Source: Rhabditophanes sp. KR3021 (lineage: Eukaryota; Nematoda; Chromadorea; Rhabditida; Alloionematidae). From it: 64,000 bases of DNA. Where the stretch lies: assembly GCA_963281155.1 (NCBI GenBank), contig CAUJLY010000006.1:10664001-10728000 (forward strand). Reading direction: 5' to 3'. The notes under the pieces were generated by a model. That model ran no database searches. It saw only the letters and a list, made by a program, of their open reading frames with translations, and was not told the DNA's origin. The translations under genes were made by a program, and so were the position numbers. Below are positions 25,680-36,078 of this stretch, piece by piece. Each line of letters begins with the position of its first letter. Within the stretch, counting starts at the first letter, position 1.

Positions 25680-26879
25680 TTAATTATATTTTTGGATCAA
25701 GGATTTATATACTTCAATAACTGACTCAACATCCTGATCAGTAATGTTGCGATGTAAAACCATACGAACGCGGGCATTATCAAATTCCATAACTGCAATA
25801 TTATTGTTCTTAAAGTGTTCAACAACATCAAATGGAGTTGCAGGTTTTTGGCAAATCAAAAATATCATGTTCGTCCTTGGACCTTCCTGAACTCTAACTA
25901 CATTCGAATTAACAGCATTAATTTTCGTAAATTCTGAAATAATATGCTCAACTCTCTCGTGATCTTTTTTTGTCGTCTCTTCTGCTTTTTCTAAAGCAAA
26001 TCTAGCACAAGCAGCCATATACCCAGCTTGTCTCCAGCCACCTCCAAGTCCCTTTCTAATATATCTAGCACGGTCAATGAATTCTTTTGTGCCGACAATG
26101 ATACTTCCAATTGGAGCACCTAATCCTTTTGAAAAACACATCATTACAGAATCTACGTCCTTCGTTAGTTCTTTGACAGTTGTGCCAAGCTTGACAGCAG
26201 CATTGAAGATTCTGGCTCCATCTAAATGAACTTTACAATTGTGTTTGTCGGCAATTTTTCTGACACTGGCAAAGTACTCTCCCCCAATTGGGACTCCCCC
26301 AACAAAGTTGTGTGTATTTTCGACGCAAATCAAAGTCGTCTTAGGGCTGTGGAAGTCATTGCGTTCTCTGACAGAAGCTTCAATCTCATCTAAAGGCATT
26401 GTTCCATCAGGTTTATTTGCAATCAATGCAGCACAGATTCCTCCATACTGAGCATAATTTCCTTGCTCCCACCTATGGATATGCTGTTCTCTTCCAACAA
26501 TTATTTCATCTCCTCTTTGAGTATGTGCTAATACGGCTAATAAATTGCCCATCGTCCCAGAAGCAACAAAAAGTCCAGCTTCTTTGTCGAACAATTTAGC
26601 AGATTCGGCTTCGAGAGCATTAACATTTACATCGTCTCCATACACGTCGTCCCCCACAATGGCACTCACCATCCTTTCTTTCATTTCAGTACATGGCTGG
26701 GTGACGGTATCAGACTTTAGATCAATTATTGAACATTTCGATCCGTTTACTAGTTGTGGCTTGTACATAGCGTTTCTCGAAATGTTATACCAACTTCTCT
26801 GAAAATAAAAAAATGAATTAAAACACACTATTTGTACCTTAACCGAATGAAAGGCAATGACCAACAATGGTACTTTCAT
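25680..26879 (-). CDS. Low-specificity L-threonine aldolase
   Basis: Two exons, 26838-26879 (14 codons) and 25680-26798, are separated by a 39-nt intron (GTACAA...TATTTTCAG). That intron has no in-frame stop, so retention would add 13 residues. The spliced product is about 386 residues. The fold-type-I PLP signature is clear: DLKSDTVTQP at the N terminus, GDDVYGDD, SGTMGNLLA, CVENTHNFVGG, HLDGARIFNA (Asp about residue 207) and the Schiff-base lysine in CFSKGLGAPIGS (about residue 238). GGGWRQAGYMAA follows. The enzyme cleaves L-threonine or L-allo-threonine to glycine and acetaldehyde. The short N-terminal exon is hydrophobic and could be a weak targeting sequence. A TATTTTAG signal lies six bases before the ATG. 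Confidence 0.95.
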   Translation of the reverse strand: MKVPLLVIAFHSVKVQIVCFNSFFYFQRSWYNISRNAMYKPQLVNGSKCSIIDLKSDTVTQPCTEMKERMVSAIVGDDVYGDDVNVNALEAESAKLFDKEAGLFVASGTMGNLLAVLAHTQRGDEIIVGREQHIHRWEQGNYAQYGGICAALIANKPDGTMPLDEIEASVRERNDFHSPKTTLICVENTHNFVGGVPIGGEYFASVRKIADKHNCKVHLDGARIFNAAVKLGTTVKELTKDVDSVMMCFSKGLGAPIGSIIVGTKEFIDRARYIRKGLGGGWRQAGYMAACARFALEKAEETTKKDHERVEHIISEFTKINAVNSNVVRVQEGPRTNMIFLICQKPATPFDVVEHFKNNNIAVMEFDNARVRMVLHRNITDQDVESVIEVYKSLIQKYN

Positions 26880-27326
26880 ATCTCTAAAATATAACTAATT
26901 GCTTAAATAATGTCAAACGTTGCTGATACTATCGCCACGATTATACTTATCAACACCTCCAATCAAAGTAAGGAATTTGTGATAAGCGACTAGATAATAC
27001 ATTCAAACAGTCAAATGATTGATATTAGGATGGTTTTTTGTTAAATCAACTAACTGCGTCATATGTTTAAGAGTAAAGCTTACACGTAGATTAGATCTAA
27101 TTGGATGGGTTTAATTAGCTGTGGATTGATTAATTAGGTACACGTTGCAAATGTCAATTTATTTAAACTTTAAAACATTAAACGCATACAAAAGGTGGGC
27201 ATGGTTAGGTTTGGAATTGGTAGGGGGAGTGTGTTGAGGTGGAGTTGTTTCAATTTGGTATTAGAGAGATACGTTGGACCATCATTTGTAATGACGTAAA
27301 TTGGAAGGGATGTTTTTGTGATTGGT
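26880..27326. other. Spacer between threonine aldolase and HMG gene
   Basis: Around 450 bases of AT-rich sequence holding the 5' flank of the aldolase gene and the 3' UTR of the HMG gene. No other feature seen. Confidence 0.5.
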
Positions 27327-27665
27327 TTAGGCGGTAATTTGTTTGTTCTTGTAAGCTTCCAAATCACGTTCATATCTTTTCTTGTCTTCTTCAGCTTTTT
27401 TCTCCCATCTTTTTTTATCAGTCAACTTGTTCCATTCGAGACCAGCCACTTTAGCAACATCCGAAACTCCCATCCCTGCTTTTTGTCCCTTAATTCTTTC
27501 TCGATTTTCTTGGAGCCAGAAGAAAAAAGCGGAGAGAGAACGTTTGGGATGGTTAGGAGACTTAGCTCTCTTTGTCTTTTTAGCTGGTGTTGGTTTGCTG
27601 GTCTGAAATTAATATTTACATCAAATTAAATTAAAGTACATCCCAAAACATACAGCTTTAGCCAT
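27327..27665 (-). CDS. hmg-1.1: Single-box HMGB-type chromatin protein
   Basis: Exon 1 is only four codons (27654-27665, MAKA). A 51-nt intron follows, then exon 2 at 27327-27602. The 95-residue protein has a short basic leader and one HMG box: PNHPKRSLSAFFFWLQENRE, GVSDVAKVAGLEWNKLTDK, then RWEKKAEEDKKRYERDLEAY. Both the length and the box match the nematode HMG-1.1 type. HMGB proteins bind the DNA minor groove and bend DNA in chromatin. There is no second box and no acidic tail, as expected for the single-box form. A plus-strand open frame over the same bases is the antisense shadow. Confidence 0.95.
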
Positions 27666-28808
27666 CTTGATTTCAAATAAATGTCCTTGAGTTTCTTTAA
27701 AAATAAAAAGATAATAACAAACAAATTTAAATGCAAAAATATAAGATGTAGTTGCGAAATTAAATGCAAAAGGTTTAAAGATCAAATACATCTACTGCAC
27801 CTTTCAAGTACAAATTTGTAGTTGGTAGGAAATGATATTTAAATGTGGGCACATATAGGAAGCAAGAGATAGGCCTAAATAAATGAAATTGGGTTAGATT
27901 ATTAATAGTGGATTGTTGGTTTAAATATTTATTTTGTTAATGAAATGCACATTTAGTTTAGTCAACTGTTCGCAACAATAATGGAGCTATGAATAAAATG
28001 ATTGGTAGTAAGTAAATGGGACTTATAGTACTGACTTTTACTCCATATTTTGTTGCCGAAACAATATTTGGTATATAATGGAAAGTTAATTCAATGAAAA
28101 AGAATGAATAAAAGAAGAGAAAATATAGAAAGACATGAATAATAAGAATTGTGAGTATAAGAAAGACCACCACATATTAGCTTGGTATACACATCATCCC
28201 TCCTAAATATTTTCTTCCATACTAAAAATAGAAGCATTCAAATGGAAGCTCAAGTCTGGAACATAATGAGAGTCATAGAGTTTTTAGTGGTACGCAAAAT
28301 ATTTGGTAAAAGAGGGTTGTTTGGCTGTGAAATAAAAGAAATGCATTTGAGAAGGATGTTAATAACAGGCAAATGTGAGTATTAGTTGTATGTAAGGCAT
28401 ATTTATATTAGAGGAAAAGGATATATAAGGGTCCTATAACAAACTGCCTGATATAAATACTGCTTGCAAAAAGCAAAATGACGAGTATATTTGGGGTACA
28501 AAGGAAAAGGCAAGTATCCAATGTAATGAATATAATTTTAGACATTACATGGATATCTGGCCTTAACTATAAGTAACAAACTACAAAAGATCATTTATTA
28601 AGATTGAAAGGCAATTAACAAATAGTGATGTGTAGATTGAAAGGAATTCAACGGAAATGGCACCAAAGAATTATTTAGGGTCAAAAAATGATTTATTTTT
28701 AATGAATTTAAAGATAAAATTATATACATAAATTGTTAACTGTTTATTCAATATAAATATAAATTTCCTTGAATATGGCTAAAATATTGAGCTAAAGGAT
28801 TACCAGTT
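27666..28808. other. Intergenic stretch, 1.1 kb
   Basis: AT-rich and C-poor on the plus strand, lying between the HMG gene start and the 3' end of the patched-related gene. Short ORFs here lack coding character. Nothing else was recognised. Confidence 0.5.
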
Positions 28809-31648
28809 TTATAATTCGTCACAACTTTTGTTACTCGTTGAAGCACAAATTGTTACTTCTGAGGGTGTTTTTATTCCGTTTAAGGTGATATCTTCCACCT
28901 TTGGTTCCAATCCAATGATTGGCTTTTGAATAGGCATATGAGGTTTGGAACATAACGAAGATAAATTAATCGTCAAAAGACATGGTGTTATGAATAAGCC
29001 ATGAAGTGTTCCGATCGAAGAAACTAAACAAACAGTTTGAGCGAATGTCATTACGATTGGAACTTTAACCAAAAACAATGGTAACATGCATATGATTGTT
29101 GAAAATGCTGCCTGTAATAAATAATATTTTTACAACTTAAATTAAGTCTTATTAACAATATTTACCTCTATCATCGGCATGCCTACAAAACTGAAAACAT
29201 TTGACATCATCTCTTGCTTTTGTTTTGGGCTAAAAATATACATTCCATTGCGGAGTGCTTTCTTCTTAAGTTTGTAATAATGTGAGCAAATATGAGCTGC
29301 ATAATCCACGGAAAATCCAATGGCCATTAGAACATTAACCATAGTGACGGGATCCATGTCTTGACCCAATAAGCCTAGTGCTCCAATTAATGTGAAGGAA
29401 ATTGAGCTGACGGACAATATGGCAAGTCCGGTCGTTTCAATATCTGGTATAATTAAAAAGCAAACAATAGTCATACAGCCAACTGTTAACAAAACAGCTT
29501 TTGTTAGTTCTTGTGGGACAGTAAGGATTAGATCAAAAATGGTTGCATCATAATCATACACGGTCGTATTAAAGGTTGAATATTGAAGGAGCAAATTGCG
29601 CAATCTTTGCAACATATGAGCCCTATCATGCCAACCTCGTTTTCCGTGGGCTATTACAAGAAATACAAACCCGTCTACATAAACTTTCCCGTCCTTGTGA
29701 TGCCATTTAACAATGTTTTTATCATCCATGAAATTGTCTATCAAAAATGTAGGAACTAAGTCATAATTTAGTGACGTAACATTTTGATCTGCTCTTAGAT
29801 TATGATTGTGTTTGACGTTGAAATAATCGATATATTCCCTCAACCATAATTGAGTTCTTTCCTTCGGATAAGCTTCTGGAAATGCTTCTGCATTTTGGAC
29901 TAATGCCATGAAGTTATCCAAATCTGTTTTGTTTGCAACATCAGGAGGTCTATTTACTATAAAAGTTATGGGAGCATATTGAGAATACATATCTTCCAAG
30001 TTATCTAATACTTTGATAAGTTGTGCATCTTGTGGGAAGGTCTTTTTAGGTTCAAAAGAAGATTCCATATTTGTTATGCCAAGGAAGGCAGTTGTATATA
30101 GAACTACTATTAGTACAAAAGCACAACATTTTCCTTTCGAAGAGACAATGAAGGTTGTGTATGTTTTCCAGTATGTTTGATTATTGGAGGAAAAGTTGGT
30201 GGGCAGAGGAGTATGTTGTTTTCGCTTGATATCAGTATTTACAATAACGAGGAAGGGAGCAAAGATAACAAATTCAAGAATGAAATCTGCAAAGACGGCA
30301 ATTGCTGTGCAAATGCAGAAGTTACTCATTTGCGAGGCCGGACTCATGATTCCTATTCCAAAAGCTAGTGTGTTTGTTAAGGAGGTAATTGCTATGGAAG
30401 GTCCTGCAATCATTACAGCTTTTTTCATCCTTTGCCCCTTATCTAGAATCATTGAATTTTTTTGGTAGCAATGAAATAGCAAAAAAGCATCGTCGACACC
30501 TATTCCCAGAATAAGAAAGGGTGTGATACACATCATTGTATTTAATGAAACATCCAACCATCCCATCATTGAAAATGTCAACAAAGAAGCAATGGCAGGA
30601 CTGGCAATTGCAGCTACCACCAAGACCACTTGAGATGAAAAGGGAATTTGTTTAAAAACATACAGCATATAAAGTATCATGGCAATAATTCCGAAAATGA
30701 GCATTTCGTTTGTTCGTAGACTAGCTTTGAGCATTTCTAGATTCGCTACCTTAAATTGCAAAGGGGCTTTGTATTGATATTAATGGACAAAAAGACTTAC
30801 CTCATCTCCGTAAATCTTAACCTCACAATGGTTTGAAAATTTATTGTTTAGAAAATGATTATACAAATTCAATTCCATCTTTTTCATCATTTCATAGTCG
30901 TTGTCAGAGTTGGCTTGCATCATAAACCAAAGAGCAATCGTCTCAACATCTTTTATTTTTGAAGGAGAATAAGTATTATTTGGATGAAGTTGAACTCCAA
31001 AGAAGTTGGTACCCATAAATACTGTATGGCCAAAGACATTTGAATTTGGAAAGGTGAGGTCAATAGATGAAGCCAGGGATGAATTGGTCAATACATTAAA
31101 TTGTTGTATATCATATCCTAATTTAAAAGCATGGTAAAGGAAGTTGAAGGAACCTCGAGACGTAAATAGATCCTTGATCGTGATGGTGCGATTGTGTTCC
31201 TGGTAATTGTAGTTTTCAACAAATTTGTCCAATTTATCAATCTAAACATTAACAAGTATGACAAATATTTAGCGTATTTGTGTTTGTGGTGAGGATAGTT
31301 TAATAATACTTACCGCATCAATGACATCTGATGTGATTGGAAGGCGTGAACCATTTAATCCCTTAACAAGAACTCCGATGATTTCCATATGATTAATTGA
31401 AATGTTGTAAAAATCACCAAAAATCTTTAAATGAAGTAGAAAGATGCGATGGTTTATGTACTAACCTGGAACTCCTTATGCGAATCTCCATTTTTATGAG
31501 CAAATCCTCTTCTTATATCAGTTTTGATGACAAAGGGAAAAAATAAGTAATAAGAGCAGATAGGTAAAATTGTAAATAAAGTAACCCATAATATTAAGTT
31601 CGGCCTTTTGCCAATCAACGCACCAACTCCAATCAAAGGATTCATCAT
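28809..31648 (-). CDS. Patched-related (PTR) transmembrane protein with sterol-sensing domain
   Basis: Five exons, 31466-31648, 31314-31424, 30801-31241, 29166-30749 and 28809-29111, join in phase to about 873 residues. The first membrane helix (LILWVTLFTILPICSYYLFF) follows NPLIGVGALIG. An extracellular loop with several N-x-S/T sites follows. The sterol-sensing block carries the RND signature GIGVDDAFLLFHCY (about residues 327-340). A second loop and a second RND half follow, with FSVDYAAHICSHYY and LLGQDMDP. The last exon holds the final helices (TVCLVSSIGTLHGLFITPCLL) and a hydrophilic tail. Nematodes have a large PTR family linked to moulting, cuticle and lumen formation and lipid handling; the individual member cannot be named. 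Acceptors of exons 2 and 4 end in AAAG and TTAAG rather than CAG or TAG. Confidence 0.92.
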
Positions 31649-34240
31649 ACTTCTTTATGTATACGACCTCTCACGTCAATATGCAACAGCAAAAATAATG
31701 AACTAAAATGGTACAACACAAAAGCTTGTTAAAAAAGGAAAAACTGAAAGGTATAAGTGATTTATTGCAAATTGCATCCAACAAATATATAAAAAAGACA
31801 GCGCGCATATGAACACTAAAATAATATGCACATCTATTTTATTGTGTCAATCCCAATCTCACAAACAAATACTCAATAAATCGAAAAAATAGCTTTTTAT
31901 TTTTTGAATGATGCTTTTATGTTACACAACATCAAAAATACGTATATATCATCAGCCAAGGGTTAAAGGAAATGTTACATTTGATAATAGGATATATTTA
32001 TGCAATAAAAACACGTTCATTTGGTTTGAACTGTATGCATTAAGGCTAAACAAAAATAATTTCAATTAAATGGTTAAAGCAAAATAATGTTAACATAAAG
32101 TATTCATCAAAGGAAGTAACATTTTTTGTTGCAAATGAAATGATAAAGTTGTGGTTAAAGTTCGATTTGTATATTTGAAAAACAAAATTGGAATCGAAAG
32201 AGAGTTTAGGGTAGTGGTGTGGGTAGACGTTCTTCGACCAAAGCCTCAAACTACTAGACTAATAAAACCAATAGTTGTCAATAATTGTATTGTTGACAAT
32301 AAAGAACTCTCTTTTGGCATATAAATGATACATCGTTATTGGAAAGTGTGGAAGCATTATTTTGATAGTCTTTCGATACAACAACTTTTTTTAAGTTGAT
32401 TATAAAGAACAATCAAAAGACAGTTTGGTAAATAAAATAATTATATTAATTTTATAAAAAAGTTTACCATATTAAATGGGTATAAAAAGATGGTTGCTAT
32501 CTCGATTCTAAAAAGGCGTTGATGATGGCGTCTTAAGTGAATCTTTATTTTCCATTTTACCGTCAATTTTTTGTGAGTTGATGAGAATAAGGGTGCAAAT
32601 AGATTTTGTCTTGTTTCTTTAATAAATGTACTTATTGTTTGTTGCAAGTCAAAACAAAAACCATCACGCAACCCCTTTATAGATAGGAGTCTATCTGATA
32701 AATGATGACTTTTTATCCGGCTACTACACGAAGACGCAAAAAATAAGTTTGATCAAAAATAATTAACAATCTGTTTCTTCTTTTAAAAATAAACGACTCC
32801 ATCATTTTTAAGGTAATTAATTGAATTGATCAGGCATCCTATTTGAACTCAATAAATCAAGCAAATAGCACTAGTTTAAATTAGTCATGTTAGTTTAATT
32901 TAATAAAAGTGGTACAATTTTTTGCATATTGAATATGTTAAACCATAGTGTTTGCTATTAAAGAATTATGGTGCTTGAATGTGCAATTTTAAAACAACAA
33001 GGTAATCACACATAAGATACCTAAAGTACACTACACATTTTGACAGAATGACAAAAATGAAGCACAAATTATTACTATAAAATGTTCTCTAAAAATACAA
33101 TTTCAATTTGTCAAGTGTTTTAAACATGTTTTTTGTAGTTACTTCTCGTTCATGAAATATATTTGTTTAATGTATAAACTATTATATAATAACTAACCTT
33201 AACAGTGACTACAAAAATAAAATGAATAAATAGTGATACATTCATTATTGAACATTCTCTTTAAATATAATAAATGTGCAGTTTTGGTATTAATACCAAA
33301 TTTATCCATTTTAGCATTTGTTTGTGCTATTAAAAATGTTTGACAATAGCTTGGAAATAAAGTTGTGACTGAATTTGGAGAGATAAATAAATGGCTGTTA
33401 AATCATCTGTTGATTTTATTGATAGGGAAAAGTAACTTAAAGATCAGTAACAATTACTTGCGAGGTGTTTATTTTCCTGATATTGGTATCTCAGCATATA
33501 AAATAATAATAATGTAATTAGGGAAACACTTGATTGTTAAATGATAAAACGAAAAGGTAAGAGTTACATTTTTTTACCAATCATTATATATTTGATCCTC
33601 GATTTTTTGGCAATTTTAAGAATGTCAAAGGTTTGACTAATTACGATTAATGGTTATTTTTAATGCCAACCAACTATCAAGATATTCCTTCATTCATTTA
33701 AGAGGCAAAAACTTTATTTTTGAATATATTGTTGGTATGGATGCGATAGGTTAATGAAACAGATAAAATGATTAATCTTCCTACCACTTTCATATAATTA
33801 ATATCTTATGATTTGATAAATTATTGAGGGATAATTTACAACGTTTTTCAGAGATATTATCCCTCCTATTAGTGCCTATTGTTCATCAATTACACCAGGA
33901 AGTCATTTCCTGTTATCATATCATAATCTCCATTATTCAATGAATAAATTGTATGGAGTAGTAGTTTTTAAAAATAAGCTTTTCGATTTATTCATCCATT
34001 ATAAATATTGTTCATTAAATGAATACATATATTGCGTAGTTTTACATTTTCTACTAGCATATTATAAATTATTACAATTATTTAATTGCAATTAAGCGCA
34101 TATTAAACCAATAAATTTGTATGATAAAATCGTAATAAATTGAAAAAAATATTATTGCGTTTGTTTTAAAATTGGAAGTTTAAATATTTAATTTTACAAA
34201 AACAATTTTCGTATCAAAACGATTACATTGGTTTCCTATT
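31649..34240. other. Intergenic stretch, 2.6 kb
   Basis: AT-rich. One patch at about 32480-32600 on the minus strand reads as a possible short terminal exon behind a TTTATTAAAG acceptor, but I could not connect it in phase to a neighbouring gene. Otherwise I see no gene, RNA or repeat. Confidence 0.4.
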
Positions 34241-34820
34241 TTATTTAATGCCGTTTTCTGAGAATTGAATAACATGTCTCGGTCGATTTAAGGTTTGTGA
34301 TTTTTGATATTGACACTCGCCTTTAATAACTACGTTATTTGGTTTAATAACATTGTCTTTGAATACAACATCAACTTTAAATTCAATTTTAATTCCACTA
34401 TTTGGGGATATTCTTGCACGAGATAAACCACACTCTAGTATTGGTATCAACATCTCAATTTGATTTTGAGTCACTAATACATAGTAGCAAACATGATTGA
34501 ATGAATCCAAAAGATTGACATTTCCTTTGAAGTCATTCTTTGTTTTTAGAAGTAAATACACGGCATCTGCCTCGCATCTATAATAAATTTGTATGCATTT
34601 GGTTGTGTTAAAATTTATTCATATTTTAGATACCAAAAAGGACTTACATAAGAAATGGTTCGTGTATGATTTCATTTTGTGTTTGAGCCTCACTTTCATT
34701 TTGACCCATATTTTGTAATACAACTTTCTCCCCTCCCAAACCTACCTTCTTTTGACAGATAGCCAGGTGAATGAATGGCCATACAAAATAAATGAAGTAG
34801 CTTTTTCCTTCAAAGTACAT
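34241..34820 (-). CDS. Secreted ZP-N-only (cuticlin-like) protein
   Basis: Exons 34648-34820 and 34241-34577 are joined across a 70-nt intron (phase 2) and give 169 residues. A signal peptide (YFIYFVWPFIHLAIC) precedes a ZP-N module like that of nematode cuticlins. It opens with PFLICEADAVYLLLKTK and DFKGNV, followed by HVCYYV, IPILECGLSRARISP, the VDVVFKDNVI strand, and GECQYQ. These give the four cysteines expected of ZP-N. The protein then stops about 20 residues after the fourth Cys. There is no ZP-C domain, furin site or membrane anchor, all of which cuticlins normally have. It may be a genuinely short secreted ZP-N protein, or the 3' part may be spliced in from exons I did not see. An upstream in-frame TAA next to the ATG supports the start. 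Confidence 0.75.
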
Positions 34821-36078
34821 TTAGAATACAATTACCTTCAAAAAATATTTACTCTTCCGTACATACTATATAAAAGACACTTTTTTGGCGAGGAACAAGA
34901 CCCTATCAGTTGTATATTTTTTGTATTATTTGTAGACATTAAAATGTAGTAGAATAGCTATGAATTATGAGTACTTATTTGAAATGATGTATTCATGATT
35001 CCGGACAGTTTACTAAAAAAGACTGCTTTTGGTAATTGACTAAATAAACTACAACTAAACTACATTATTTAGGGTACAATAAACTACATCATTTAGTGGT
35101 ACAATAGCTTCTCCTTCGTCCATTTTAAATTATTATCTGATATTGTATGGAATATCTACATATATAAGAACACACTTTAGAGTGGGGTGAATGAATGGGA
35201 TGTTTGGTAGAATAAAATATACAAAATTATAATATTAATTGCTGTTTTTAAAAAAAGAATGGTTGTTGCATGTTTGGCAATAAATAAGAAATGCATTTGT
35301 AGATAAATATAAAAATGTATTTTAAATTGTCAAATGTTTCATTACTTTTAATGGAATTATTCTGAACCTAAATCAACCCTACTTCACAATTAAATTCAAA
35401 ATGATTTGATTGTAATTTTTGAATCAATTTAGATTTATTAGATTGCAATTAAATTTAAATTAGTTCCAAAAAGATGTTGGATCTATTTGGACTAAATGTA
35501 CGTTTTAAAAGTTGGTGTAATTAGTGGTACAAAATATTTGGATGTTGTTTGGCAGGGGCATGTGTAGAGAAATGTAATTAATGTAGTGGGTGTTTTTTGA
35601 TCATCTTCCATTTACTTTATTTTAATTATTGTGGGGGTAAAGAGAAAAACATTCTTACCATACAAAACTTAATTAAGGTAGGTGAGTAAAGTTAAGGCCG
35701 TCCAAGGGAATATTCATTTTGTTATATGATTGATTTGTTTGTTTATAAATATGAAGTTTGACAACAATAAGATGGTATTAAATGAAAAGATTTATTTTGA
35801 AAAGTTGATAAAAAGTGATGAGGAAAAGTTAAAAATTGCAGTAAAAGGGTGGCTACAATTGTGGTGATTTTGGATATTATATATATTTGTTTGTATTTTA
35901 AAAGTATCTAAAATAATATAAAATAGTATAGTTTAATTTTATATAGTTAAAAAGGTCAGTGAGACTTTTCGTAGTCAAAATTTGATATGCCCTCCAATTG
36001 TTGTTCTATATCAAAGTACCGGACTTGAAATTGTGATAAGTGGAATGATAATAAGGTATATTGTATAAGCAATTAGTT
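34821..36078. other. Intergenic stretch, 1.3 kb
   Basis: AT-rich, C-poor on the plus strand. It holds the 5' flank of the ZP-N gene and the 3' flank of the SFT2 gene. No further feature recognised. Confidence 0.5.

Noticed and set aside
32441..32671. Possible terminal exon on the minus strand behind TTTATTAAAG
   Set aside because: The reading frame ends after about 40 codons and could not be connected to the ZP-N gene or any other gene in phase. No family resemblance.
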